Below, in pieces: positions 8,137-15,923 of a DNA stretch of 42,318 bases. Each line of letters begins with the position of its first letter. Position 1 is the stretch's first letter. The DNA is from Deltaproteobacteria bacterium (GTDB lineage Bacteria; Desulfobacterota; DSM-4660; Desulfatiglandales; HGW-15). The DNA is taken from contig JAFGDM010000247.1 of the NCBI GenBank assembly GCA_016932115.1, positions 1 through 42,318 on the forward strand, in the 5' to 3' direction. Both the position numbers and the translations under genes were made by a program. Under the pieces are notes generated by a model, which was given only the letters and a program-made list of their open reading frames with translations, was not told where the DNA came from and searched no databases.

Positions 8137-8886
8137 TCACTTTCTTGCCGTCCCCTGTTTGGCGACAGCCTCCGCGGCTTCCCTTACCTTATCGGGGTCT
8201 CCCAGGTAGCTGCTCCCTAAGGATTTCAGTTCCTGATCCAATTGATATACAAGGGGAACCCCGGTAGGAATATTGACCCCCGGGATATCCTCATCCGGAA
8301 TGGTGTCTAGATATTTGACCAAGGCGCGCAGGCTGTTTCCGTGTGCAGCAATAATGACCCTCTTTCCTGATCGGACGGCAGGCGCTATTGTCTGATGCCA
8401 GCAGGGAAGGAAACGCGCCACCGTATCCTTCAGACACTCTGTGAGAGGGATCTGATCCTTGTTCAGATCCGCGTAGCGAGGATCATTGGCCGGGCTTCCG
8501 GGATCGGTCTCTTCCAGTGCAGGGGGCCGAGTGTCATAGCTCCTTCTCCAGATATGAACCTGCTCCTCTCCGAATTTCACAGCCATTTCCGATTTGTTAA
8601 GGCCTTGAAGCGCACCATAATGCCGCTCGTTCAGGCGCCAGTCCCGGATGACGGGTATCCACATACGATCCATCTCATCCATAACTATCCACAGGGTCCG
8701 GATCGCCCGTTTCAAAACAGAAGTAAAGGCTATGTCGAAGCCGTATCCTTGCTCCTTGAGAATCCTGCCGGCTTCTTTTGCTTCTTCCATGCCTTTTTCA
8801 GAAAGGTCCACATCCGTCCAACCGGTAAACCGGTTTTCTTTGTTCCATGTGCTCTCACCGTGTCTCAGCAAAACAACTTCATACAT
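8137..8886 (-). CDS. gpmA: 2,3-bisphosphoglycerate-dependent phosphoglycerate mutase
   Basis: Cytoplasmic glycolytic and gluconeogenic enzyme interconverting 3- and 2-phosphoglycerate through a phosphohistidine. The phosphohistidine motif [20 protein letters not shown] is at the N-terminus. The second catalytic His lies in [29 protein letters not shown] is the GpmA-type substrate loop. Length 249 residues matches the family (about 250). The track start at 8895 is a TTG touching an AGGAGG. The ATG at 8886 is better placed. It lies about 150 bases downstream of phosphofructokinase in the same direction, forming the tail of the carbon cluster. It converges with the LpxR-like gene. Confidence 0.95.
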   Translation of the reverse strand: MYEVVLLRHGESTWNKENRFTGWTDVDLSEKGMEEAKEAGRILKEQGYGFDIAFTSVLKRAIRTLWIVMDEMDRMWIPVIRDWRLNERHYGALQGLNKSEMAVKFGEEQVHIWRRSYDTRPPALEETDPGSPANDPRYADLNKDQIPLTECLKDTVARFLPCWHQTIAPAVRSGKRVIIAAHGNSLRALVKYLDTIPDEDIPGVNIPTGVPLVYQLDQELKSLGSSYLGDPDKVREAAEAVAKQGTARK

Positions 8887-9034
8887 TCCTTCCAATCCTC
8901 CTGATGCGGTTTAATTGGTCAAATTTTTCTCATCCACTGGACGCATACCAAGCCGCAGAGCTCCTTTCTAATTTTTTTATGGGGAACTGTTACTCCCCCA
9001 CGCCTCTATCAAACAAAGAAGTACCGGACGCTTC

Positions 9035-10324
9035 CTAACTCATCTCTCTTGATTGTCCCGTACACGAGAGCACCGTACTCCAGAACCGGCCGTTGGGATC
9101 GATTCTTTTCCTGCTTGAGGCCGCCAGATCAATGGGCACATGGGTAAATTGGTTTTTCCAGCTCCCTACCAGCATCTTGGTTCTTCCCGACATTGCCGCA
9201 TGCACGGCGTGATGTCCCATCTGAAGGCAAAAAGCCGAATCATGGGGGTTTGCCGGAAGGCTTCGAATGGTATAGCTCGGGTCGATGTATTTCAAATTAA
9301 TTTCCATCCCTTCCTTTTTGAAGTGATTGCAGATCCGCTCTTTAAGGAAAAGGCCGATATCGTTGAAACGAACATTGCCCGAGGCGTCTTTTTCTCCGGT
9401 ATCTGCCATCAAGTCCTGTCCGGCCCCTTCACCGACCACAATCACGGCATGGCCGCGCCTTTCCAATCTTTCTTTGAGGGCCTTAAGAAGCCCTTCAAGC
9501 GTGAAGGGGACCTCCGGAACCAAGCAGAAGTTGACGTCATTGTTGGCAAGCGTGGCATAGGCCGCAATGAAACCGGACTCACGGCCCATAAGCTTGACCA
9601 AGCCGACACCGTTCTTGGCACCCACGGCTTCGGTGTTGGCTGACTCTATGGCCGTCCTTGACTCGGCCACCGCCGTCTCAAAGCCGAAAGAGGCCTCCAC
9701 GTAGGAAATGTCGTTGTCAATGGTTTTAGGGATGCCTATGACGCCGATCTTGAGACGCCTGATTTCAATTTCTTCTGCAATCGCTCGGGCACCTCTCAGG
9801 GTCCCATCCCCGCCTATGGTAAACAGAATGCCTACGTTCATTCGTTCCAGGGTGTCCACCATTTCAGAGACATCCTGGGGCCCGCGCGACGAAGCCAGGA
9901 TTGATCCTCCCATCCTGTGGATGTCCTTCACCGACTCCGGAGTCAGTTCGAAAGGAGTATGTCCGTGGCGGTAAGTCAACCCCTCGAACCCGTAACGGAA
10001 ACCGAAAACCGTTCTTACGCCATAGTGATGAAATAGCCCCAGAACAATGGCGCGGATTACATCGTTCAATCCCGGACAGAGGCCCCCGCAAGTAACAACA
10101 CCGCATTTCAACTTGGAAGAATCAAAGTAGATCCTCTCCCTCGGGCCGGCCAGCTCAAAACGCGGCGGCTTCTTTCCCGCCTCCAGAAAGGGTTCGATTT
10201 CCTTCAGTCGATCGTGAAAAAGCACATGCTCATCGTCACCGATGAAATCCCTTGTCAACATCGGTGAAGGTATTCTAGCCTCCCCGAGTTTTGAAATCGT
10301 AAGGTCAAGCTCGGTGTCGCCCAT
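9035..10324 (-). CDS. 6-phosphofructokinase, ATP-type with PPi-PFK-like sequence
   Basis: Phosphorylates fructose 6-phosphate to the 1,6-bisphosphate. The family core is present: GVVTCGGLCPGLNDVIR, the nucleotide loop GGDGTLRGARAI, the catalytic IGIPKTIDND and the substrate loop LMGRESGFIAAYA. Gly after GGD points to ATP as donor. The Lys in PKTIDND is typical of pyrophosphate enzymes and of the related ATP enzymes of trypanosomes and plants, so the protein belongs to that group rather than the E. coli PfkA group. Length 429 residues fits. The track start is an ATG at 10330 that overlaps the pyruvate kinase stop. The second ATG at 10324 has AGAGG at better spacing. Tightly coupled to pyk. Donor preference is inferred. 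Confidence 0.9.
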   Translation of the reverse strand: MGDTELDLTISKLGEARIPSPMLTRDFIGDDEHVLFHDRLKEIEPFLEAGKKPPRFELAGPRERIYFDSSKLKCGVVTCGGLCPGLNDVIRAIVLGLFHHYGVRTVFGFRYGFEGLTYRHGHTPFELTPESVKDIHRMGGSILASSRGPQDVSEMVDTLERMNVGILFTIGGDGTLRGARAIAEEIEIRRLKIGVIGIPKTIDNDISYVEASFGFETAVAESRTAIESANTEAVGAKNGVGLVKLMGRESGFIAAYATLANNDVNFCLVPEVPFTLEGLLKALKERLERRGHAVIVVGEGAGQDLMADTGEKDASGNVRFNDIGLFLKERICNHFKKEGMEINLKYIDPSYTIRSLPANPHDSAFCLQMGHHAVHAAMSGRTKMLVGSWKNQFTHVPIDLAASSRKRIDPNGRFWSTVLSCTGQSREMS

Positions 10325-10326
10325 AG

Positions 10327-11757
10327 TCATCCTCTTAAATCAATCAGTTCCATTCTGTTATTAGCCTCAGGATGCTTCACAGAAGGCCCCTGCGTGAGAA
10401 TCACCAAATCCCCTTGCAACTGGTGATCATGGAGCCACGTCTTCGCATAGGCCCTCCAATCCTCCGGATGATCAGGCTCCCAAACCGGAAAGACACCGTA
10501 ACTGAACTGGAGTTTCCTGCAGGTCTCATCCTGGGAACTGAGGCCCAGGATCCACACCGGTGGTCTATAACGGGCAATGCTTCTGGCTGTCGCCCCACTC
10601 CGGGTGGGCACGATAACCACCGCAGGAGTGACCCTTTCCATCGCGGCTTCCACGCTGAAAGCAATCAACTCCGTCAGGCTGACTTTGTCTTTCCGGCGAG
10701 TCCGGTATAAAAACTCCCGGACACGCGACCCCGGTCGATGTGGCTCGATGGCAGATGCGATTCCGGCAAGCATCATTACGGATTCAACAGGATGCTTTCC
10801 CACGGCAGATTCGCCTGAAAGCATCACGCAGTCGGTGCCATCCAGGACGGCATTCGCCACATCCGTTGCCTCGGCCCTGGTAGGTCTGCGGTGGATTGTC
10901 ATGGACTCGAGCATTTGGGTTGCCGTGATCACGGGTTTGCCGAGCAGATTCGCCTGCCCAATCAATCGCTTCTGAACAACCGCAATCTGCTCGATCGGGA
11001 TCTCGACGCCCAGATCTCCTCGCGCGATCATGATCCCGTCCGCTTCGCGAAGAATGCTCTCCATGCACTCAAGAGCCCCCGCACGCTCGATCTTGGCTAT
11101 GATAAAAGGGGCATGCCCGAGTTCTTTGGCCGCTTTTCGAACTGCGGCAACGTCTTCCCCGGATTCCACGAACGACTGGCTGACCGCATCGACGCCCTGT
11201 TCAAGAGCAAAGCGAAGGCATTCCCGGTCACGCTCCGTAAAGGCCGATATGCCAAGGTTGATACCGGGCAAATTAACCCCTTTACGGGAGCGCAACTCTC
11301 CACCCACCACAACCTCGCACATAACCTCGTCACCGGTGACAGCAAGGACCTTCAATTGAATGAAACCGTCATTCAGGTAAAGAGCATCTCCACGTTTCAC
11401 GGCCTCGGGTAGCCCGGGAAAACTCACCGAGGCTCTGTCTTTATCTCCGATGACTTCCTTGGTCGTGAGGGTGAATCTCTCGTCTTTCTTAAGTTCCACA
11501 GGCTCCTGCCCGAGCTTTCCGATTCGCATTTTCGGTCCGCTAAGATCGGCCATGACCGCCAAGCGTCGCCCTGTTGAACGGGAAGCGGCCCGGAGGGCTT
11601 CAATACTTCTTTTGTGTCCTTCAAAGTCGCCATGGCTAAAATTAAGGCGAGCCACGTTCATCCCCGACAGAAGCATCTGTTCCATCACTTCCTGCGATTC
11701 AGAGGCAGGCCCAATGGTGCAAACGATTTTGGTTTTGTTCGGCGGCAGACCACTCAT
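10327..11757 (-). CDS. pyk: Pyruvate kinase
   Basis: Converts phosphoenolpyruvate and ADP to pyruvate and ATP in the cytoplasm. The family is unmistakable: TKIVCTIGPASES at the start, MNVARLNFSHGD, the metal and substrate site IMIARGDLGVEIP, then ATQMLESM and TRAEATDVANAVLDG. A C-terminal allosteric-type domain is present. Length 476 residues is normal. The track start at 11805 is replaced by the ATG at 11757, which has GGGAG upstream and matches the usual N-terminus MSGLPPNKTKIV. The gene sits between aconitase (114 bases upstream) and phosphofructokinase (2 bases downstream). A small hairpin (GGTGTC/GACACC, 11820-11840) lies in the upstream gap without a U tract. Confidence 0.96.
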   Translation of the reverse strand: MSGLPPNKTKIVCTIGPASESQEVMEQMLLSGMNVARLNFSHGDFEGHKRSIEALRAASRSTGRRLAVMADLSGPKMRIGKLGQEPVELKKDERFTLTTKEVIGDKDRASVSFPGLPEAVKRGDALYLNDGFIQLKVLAVTGDEVMCEVVVGGELRSRKGVNLPGINLGISAFTERDRECLRFALEQGVDAVSQSFVESGEDVAAVRKAAKELGHAPFIIAKIERAGALECMESILREADGIMIARGDLGVEIPIEQIAVVQKRLIGQANLLGKPVITATQMLESMTIHRRPTRAEATDVANAVLDGTDCVMLSGESAVGKHPVESVMMLAGIASAIEPHRPGSRVREFLYRTRRKDKVSLTELIAFSVEAAMERVTPAVVIVPTRSGATARSIARYRPPVWILGLSSQDETCRKLQFSYGVFPVWEPDHPEDWRAYAKTWLHDHQLQGDLVILTQGPSVKHPEANNRMELIDLRG

Positions 11758-11871
11758 GGTTTTTCTCCCGGGAATGCAGCCGAAATCAGACCGCTTATCC
11801 CGCAAATCAAGCTGATCGCGGTGTCTCTGAACATGACACCTCTCAAGCCCCTGTTTTTTAGAGTGACAACT

Positions 11872-13812
11872 TCAGGAACGTCTCAGTTGTTCCTTCACGA
11901 AATTCAACGCTCCGCCCGCCAGCAGATGTTTTCGCTGACGCTCCGACACATCCAGAACGGTCATGATCTTTTGACCGCCGACCTCAACCGGGATATCCCC
12001 GTCTCTATTTTCAACACGCCTTCGAATATCCGGAAAAACAACTTTTTGCCCTTTTGTTAAGCGATCGTAGTCGGAGGGATCTTTGAACACCAACGGAAGG
12101 ATGCCGAAATTGCAGAGGTTGGCCTTGTGAATTCTGGCAAAACTCTTGGTTATCTTGACACGCACCCCAAGGTAGCGAGGACCTAGGGCCGCATGCTCCC
12201 TGCTGGATCCCTGACCGTAGTTTTCCCCACCAATGACCACAGCTTTTTCGGCCTTCTTGCTCTGCCTGTGGAACTCGGGATCGATTTGGTAAAAAACATA
12301 CGTGCTGATGGCTTCTATATTTGATCTAAGCGGAAGGACGGTGCTCCCTGCAGGCATAATCGTGTCCGTGGAGACATTATCCCCTACCTTGATGACGATA
12401 TTTCCTTCCAAGGTAGCGGGAAGCGGCTCCATGTTCGGGAGGGGCCTGATATTCGGCCCGCGAATCACCTCAGCCCGACCCGGGTCGGCACTCGGATAAA
12501 AAACAGACATCCTGTCGATCAGGTATTCTTCGGGGTCATGAACCTTTGGATAGGTCATCTCTTGAGCCAAATCACGAGGATCCGTGATGACTCCCTTAAG
12601 GGCCGCCGCGCCTCCCGTCTCCGGAGAGCAAAGATATACTTGGTCGTCTTTAGTCCCGGATCGGCCGGGAAAGTTTCTTGGAAAGGTGCGAAGGCTTATC
12701 TGTCCCGATCCCGGCGCCTGCCCCATACCGATACATCCCAGGCAGCCTGATTCATGAATCCTTGCACCGGCTGAGAGAAGAGACATGAGCCCCCCATGGT
12801 GCATGACGTTTTGCAAAACCTGCTTACTTCCGGGATTGATGTGCAAATCCGTCCCCGGGAATCTTCGTCGACCCTTTATGATATTCGCCACAACCATGAG
12901 ATCACGAAAAGACGAGTTGACACTGCTCCCGATGATAACCTGATGGACCTTGCGCCCTGCCACTTCACGCACGGGAACCACGTTTCCGGGCGAGGACGGG
13001 CAGGCGATGAGCGGTTCCAGGGAAGACAAGTCCATTTCACCGTGTTCGTCATAGGTTGCGCCCTCATCCCCCTGAAGTGCCTGCCATGCCTCTTCCCGAC
13101 CCTGAGCCTTCAAATAGGCCAGTGTGTTTTCATCAGAAGGGAAGACAGTGCTCGTGGCCCCCAGTTCGGTACCCATGTTACCGATTGTCTCCCGGTCCGT
13201 TGCCGAAAGGGCTTTCACGCCGGGACCATAGTATTCTACGACCTTCCCCACACAGCCTTTTACATCATAGCGCCTCAGCATCTCTAAAATCACGTCCTTG
13301 GCGCTGACCCAATCGGGCAGGTGCCCTGTCAATCTAACACCGAGCACTTTAGGGCATGGAAGGGAATAGGGCATACCCGCCATAGCCAAAGCCACATCCA
13401 GGCCCCCCGCCCCGATACCCAGCATGGACACTCCGGCAGCTCCGGGCGTATGGCTGTCCGCGCCTAAAACAATCTTGCCCGGGACCCCGAATCGCTCCAT
13501 GTGGACCTGGTGACAGATGCCGTTTCCCGGGGGGCTGAAATAAACGCCGTATTTGGCGCAGGCCGTTCGGAGAAACATGTGATCGTCGGCATTCTTGTTA
13601 TCGGTTTGAAGAATGTTATGGTCTACGTATTGGACGGCAAGCTCCGCTTTAACCCTTTCGATGCCGAGGGTCTCGAATTCAAGCATCGCAATTGTCCCTG
13701 TCGCATCCTGAAGAAGGGTTTGATCAATGCGGATGCTGATTTCCTCACCTTGTATAAGTCTTCCTTCAACAAGGTGAGACTCCAGGATTTTTTGAGTCAA
13801 GCTTTTTGGCAT
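11872..13812 (-). CDS. Aconitate hydratase, short bacterial type
   Basis: Isomerises citrate and isocitrate through aconitate. At 646 residues it is the short single-chain form related to LeuC plus LeuD, not the roughly 890-residue AcnA or AcnB. The large half shows NADDHMFLRTACAKYG and VLGADSHTPGAAGVSMLG. The swivel domain shows MPAGSTVLPLRSN and GENYGQGSSREHAALGPR. Two iron-sulfur Cys lie in ESGCLGCIGMG. The third ligand position, normally GSC in GSCTNS, reads GSSVNSS, so a Ser replaces the expected Cys. Whether this is family-wide is not visible here. ATG start with AAAGG upstream, 15 bases after the winged-helix gene, so the two share a transcript. Confidence 0.92.
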   Translation of the reverse strand: MPKSLTQKILESHLVEGRLIQGEEISIRIDQTLLQDATGTIAMLEFETLGIERVKAELAVQYVDHNILQTDNKNADDHMFLRTACAKYGVYFSPPGNGICHQVHMERFGVPGKIVLGADSHTPGAAGVSMLGIGAGGLDVALAMAGMPYSLPCPKVLGVRLTGHLPDWVSAKDVILEMLRRYDVKGCVGKVVEYYGPGVKALSATDRETIGNMGTELGATSTVFPSDENTLAYLKAQGREEAWQALQGDEGATYDEHGEMDLSSLEPLIACPSSPGNVVPVREVAGRKVHQVIIGSSVNSSFRDLMVVANIIKGRRRFPGTDLHINPGSKQVLQNVMHHGGLMSLLSAGARIHESGCLGCIGMGQAPGSGQISLRTFPRNFPGRSGTKDDQVYLCSPETGGAAALKGVITDPRDLAQEMTYPKVHDPEEYLIDRMSVFYPSADPGRAEVIRGPNIRPLPNMEPLPATLEGNIVIKVGDNVSTDTIMPAGSTVLPLRSNIEAISTYVFYQIDPEFHRQSKKAEKAVVIGGENYGQGSSREHAALGPRYLGVRVKITKSFARIHKANLCNFGILPLVFKDPSDYDRLTKGQKVVFPDIRRRVENRDGDIPVEVGGQKIMTVLDVSERQRKHLLAGGALNFVKEQLRRS

Positions 13813-13827
13813 AGGATCAACCTTTTA

Positions 13828-14169
13828 TCAAATAGCGATATAGACACCTCTACGGACGCTTTTTATCTTCTTCTGAGTTTTCAGTCGATTAATGGCATTC
13901 CATATTTTCTTGTTGTCGAATCCTGTCTTATCCCGAATTTGCGTGGTTGTTACGCCTTTGCGGCTCTTCCGGATGATAGAGTGAACGGCAATCATGGCCG
14001 TTCCTTCCTCTCTTATGCCGGACCTGACCCTTCTCACCACGACGGATCTTTTTCTCTTCGCTTTTATAACAGGAGCCTTATCGAGCTCTCTTTCAATTCG
14101 CTCCGTTTTCTTCAGAAGCGCTTTAAGACCTTTTACAATTGAATGCACATCCTTCTTCATGGCCTTCAT
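13828..14169 (-). CDS. Winged-helix DNA-binding protein, first gene of the carbon cluster
   Basis: A strongly basic protein of 113 residues. The N-terminal third looks like a short coiled coil (GLKALLKKTERIERELDK) followed by a Lys/Arg-rich linker. The C-terminal half reads as a winged helix: helices around IAVHSIIRKSRKGVTTTQIRDKTG and KKIWNAINRLKTQKKI, then the wing KSVRRGVYIAI. I do not recognise a named family. The track start is a TTG at 14187. AGGAGG lies nine bases before the ATG at 14169, which I prefer. It is 15 bases upstream of aconitase and downstream of a clear promoter, so it may regulate its own operon. That role is inferred from position only. Confidence 0.65.
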   Translation of the reverse strand: MKAMKKDVHSIVKGLKALLKKTERIERELDKAPVIKAKRKRSVVVRRVRSGIREEGTAMIAVHSIIRKSRKGVTTTQIRDKTGFDNKKIWNAINRLKTQKKIKSVRRGVYIAI

Positions 14170-14223
14170 TACAGTCAACCTCCTCAATTCTTGTCACAAT
14201 ATCTCAATCACATCTCTGTTTTT

Positions 14224-14252
14224 ATCCTATGCGTTTTATCCTACCATGTCAA
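14224..14252 (-). promoter_or_regulatory. Promoter for winged-helix gene and aconitase cluster
   Basis: On the minus strand TTGACA (14247-14252), a 17-base spacer and TAGGAT (14224-14229) make a good sigma70-type promoter. Transcription would start near 14217. A perfect short palindrome TTGTGACAA lies at about 14191-14199, between the start point and the first gene, a place where a repressor could bind. Confidence 0.75.
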
Positions 14253-14310
14253 ATGACAGGCTACTTGCGGAAAAAGGTCGAGCATAAGGAAATGAATCAA
14301 AGGAATGCTG

Positions 14311-15900
14311 TTATGGAATGAGAATGACAGGCTCCCTTCCGGGCGCGGTGATGCCTCGCCGCTCCAGCAGGGATCCCTCCAGCCTGTAAAGTGCGACCAA
14401 TGCTTTCAGGTAACCGACGACGGTACTAATCTCCTTGATCTGACTGGAGAGAAAATCCCGCTGAGCCTGCGAAACGAGGAACGCAGTGGACCTACCCACC
14501 CTTAGCTTTTCCGTCTCAATGCGCAGTTTCTCCTCCTGCAGTCTGCGGCTTGCCGAGGTGGCAAAAATCTGTTCCCTCGCTCTTGTTACTTCGATATACC
14601 CTGTCCGAACTTCCAGCTCGACTAGCTGTTCGAGGTTTTCAACCGCCTCGAGTCTCTGGTCTCTTGTCAAAAGCGAACGCCGGTACCGAGCCCCTGCGTC
14701 TCGATTCCTCAAAGGATACTGAAAGGTAATTCCCGCCGATGCATGATAGTGATCGTCCGTGATGTTGCCGACTGAAGTGCCGAAAGAGTCTGCATATCCT
14801 GTCTTTCCCAGGTAGATGAAAAAATCCATTTTAGGCAACAAGCCGTTCTTAGTTTGCACGATCTCCAGATCGCTGCTTCGCACGCCGAGCTTGGCTTCAT
14901 TAATCTCCGGGCGAAGGCGAAACGCAATTTTCACATGGTCCTGCACGGGGTCCAGAACCACTTCGGGCAGGCGGGGGGTTTCCGTAAGCTCAATCTCCGC
15001 GTCCCACAACCTTGGGCTTCTCGGATTGAGCAACCGCAACAACCGGAGTCGTGTGGTCTCGGAATTGCCTTTAGCCTCAATGAGCTCCTGGCGCTGCAGG
15101 GCTATTTCTGCTTGAGCGGCAGTAACTTCCGTCTCGGCAAGCCTTCCTACTGAGATCATCTCTTCAATTTCCTGCAACTGGTGCTCTGCCACGTTGAGGG
15201 ATTTCTCAAAAATCCGGATCCGCCTCAGAGCAAGGGCATAATCCAGGTAAGTTTCCTCCACCATCGCAACCATGGACTCCGAGAATCCTCTGAATTCGTA
15301 CTCCGAAATCTGGGTGGCTACCTGTGCCTGTTTAAGAGCGGCAAGGTTGACTTCGGTCCCCGCCCCTCGCAGCAATGCTTGAGTCACGGAAAAACCCAGA
15401 CGGGAAGCATATTGATCACTGTAAAAATCCGACCATGTTCTTTCCCCGGATAGGTTCACTTCTACCCCCGTGCCGGTGGGAAACAACTTTGATATTCCTG
15501 CCCGGGCGGTTATTTGATTGTCTGTATCTTCATAATCATCGGCGGTCCTGGACCTGTAAACTGCCTTTTGGCGGCCGTATTCCGCCCCCCACGCTAAAAC
15601 CGGATCAAAAACAGCCTCTTCCTGTTCCTCAAAAGTGCTCCGAATCGATCGATTATACTGCTCCACCCTGAGAGACCTGTTGTTCTCAAGCGCAAGCAAA
15701 ATAGCCTGCTCGATGGTAATGGCGATTGATGGCTTGGTCGATGAAGAATCCGGTTCTTGAACGAAAACCTCCACTTCCTTGGGAACGGCTTTTAGCTCAT
15801 AGACCGCGTTTGCCCTGAGCCGGCCTCCTTGCGCTCCCACTTCTACCCCCGGCATTAAAAAAACCGTTAATCCGATCAGAAATCCGGCCGGCAGCTTCAT
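14311..15900 (-). CDS. TolC-family outer-membrane efflux channel (system B)
   Basis: Trimeric channel-tunnel of tripartite pumps, 529 residues. A signal peptide (MKLPAGFLIGLTVFLMPGVEVGAQ) is followed by the duplicated outer-membrane-efflux repeat. The first half has TIEQAILLALENNRSLRVE, the family's entry helix. The second half has FRLRPEINEAKLGVRSSDLEIVQTKN, and the end is coiled coil (VELEVRTGYIEVTRAREQI). ATG start with a purine-rich GGGGGGAGAGAGG upstream. It follows the permease by 23 bases and is the last gene of operon B. It may also serve system A, which has no channel gene of its own. Transcription probably ends in the 14188-14310 gap, but I see no clear hairpin. Confidence 0.92.
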   Translation of the reverse strand: MKLPAGFLIGLTVFLMPGVEVGAQGGRLRANAVYELKAVPKEVEVFVQEPDSSSTKPSIAITIEQAILLALENNRSLRVEQYNRSIRSTFEEQEEAVFDPVLAWGAEYGRQKAVYRSRTADDYEDTDNQITARAGISKLFPTGTGVEVNLSGERTWSDFYSDQYASRLGFSVTQALLRGAGTEVNLAALKQAQVATQISEYEFRGFSESMVAMVEETYLDYALALRRIRIFEKSLNVAEHQLQEIEEMISVGRLAETEVTAAQAEIALQRQELIEAKGNSETTRLRLLRLLNPRSPRLWDAEIELTETPRLPEVVLDPVQDHVKIAFRLRPEINEAKLGVRSSDLEIVQTKNGLLPKMDFFIYLGKTGYADSFGTSVGNITDDHYHASAGITFQYPLRNRDAGARYRRSLLTRDQRLEAVENLEQLVELEVRTGYIEVTRAREQIFATSASRRLQEEKLRIETEKLRVGRSTAFLVSQAQRDFLSSQIKEISTVVGYLKALVALYRLEGSLLERRGITAPGREPVILIP

Positions 15901-15923
15901 GCCCTCTCTCCCCCCTGCGCTTT

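Noticed and set aside
11872-13812. Many plus-strand ORFs across the aconitase, RND and dsr genes
   Set aside because: They are shadows in other frames of strongly conserved minus-strand genes, with no motifs or ribosome sites.
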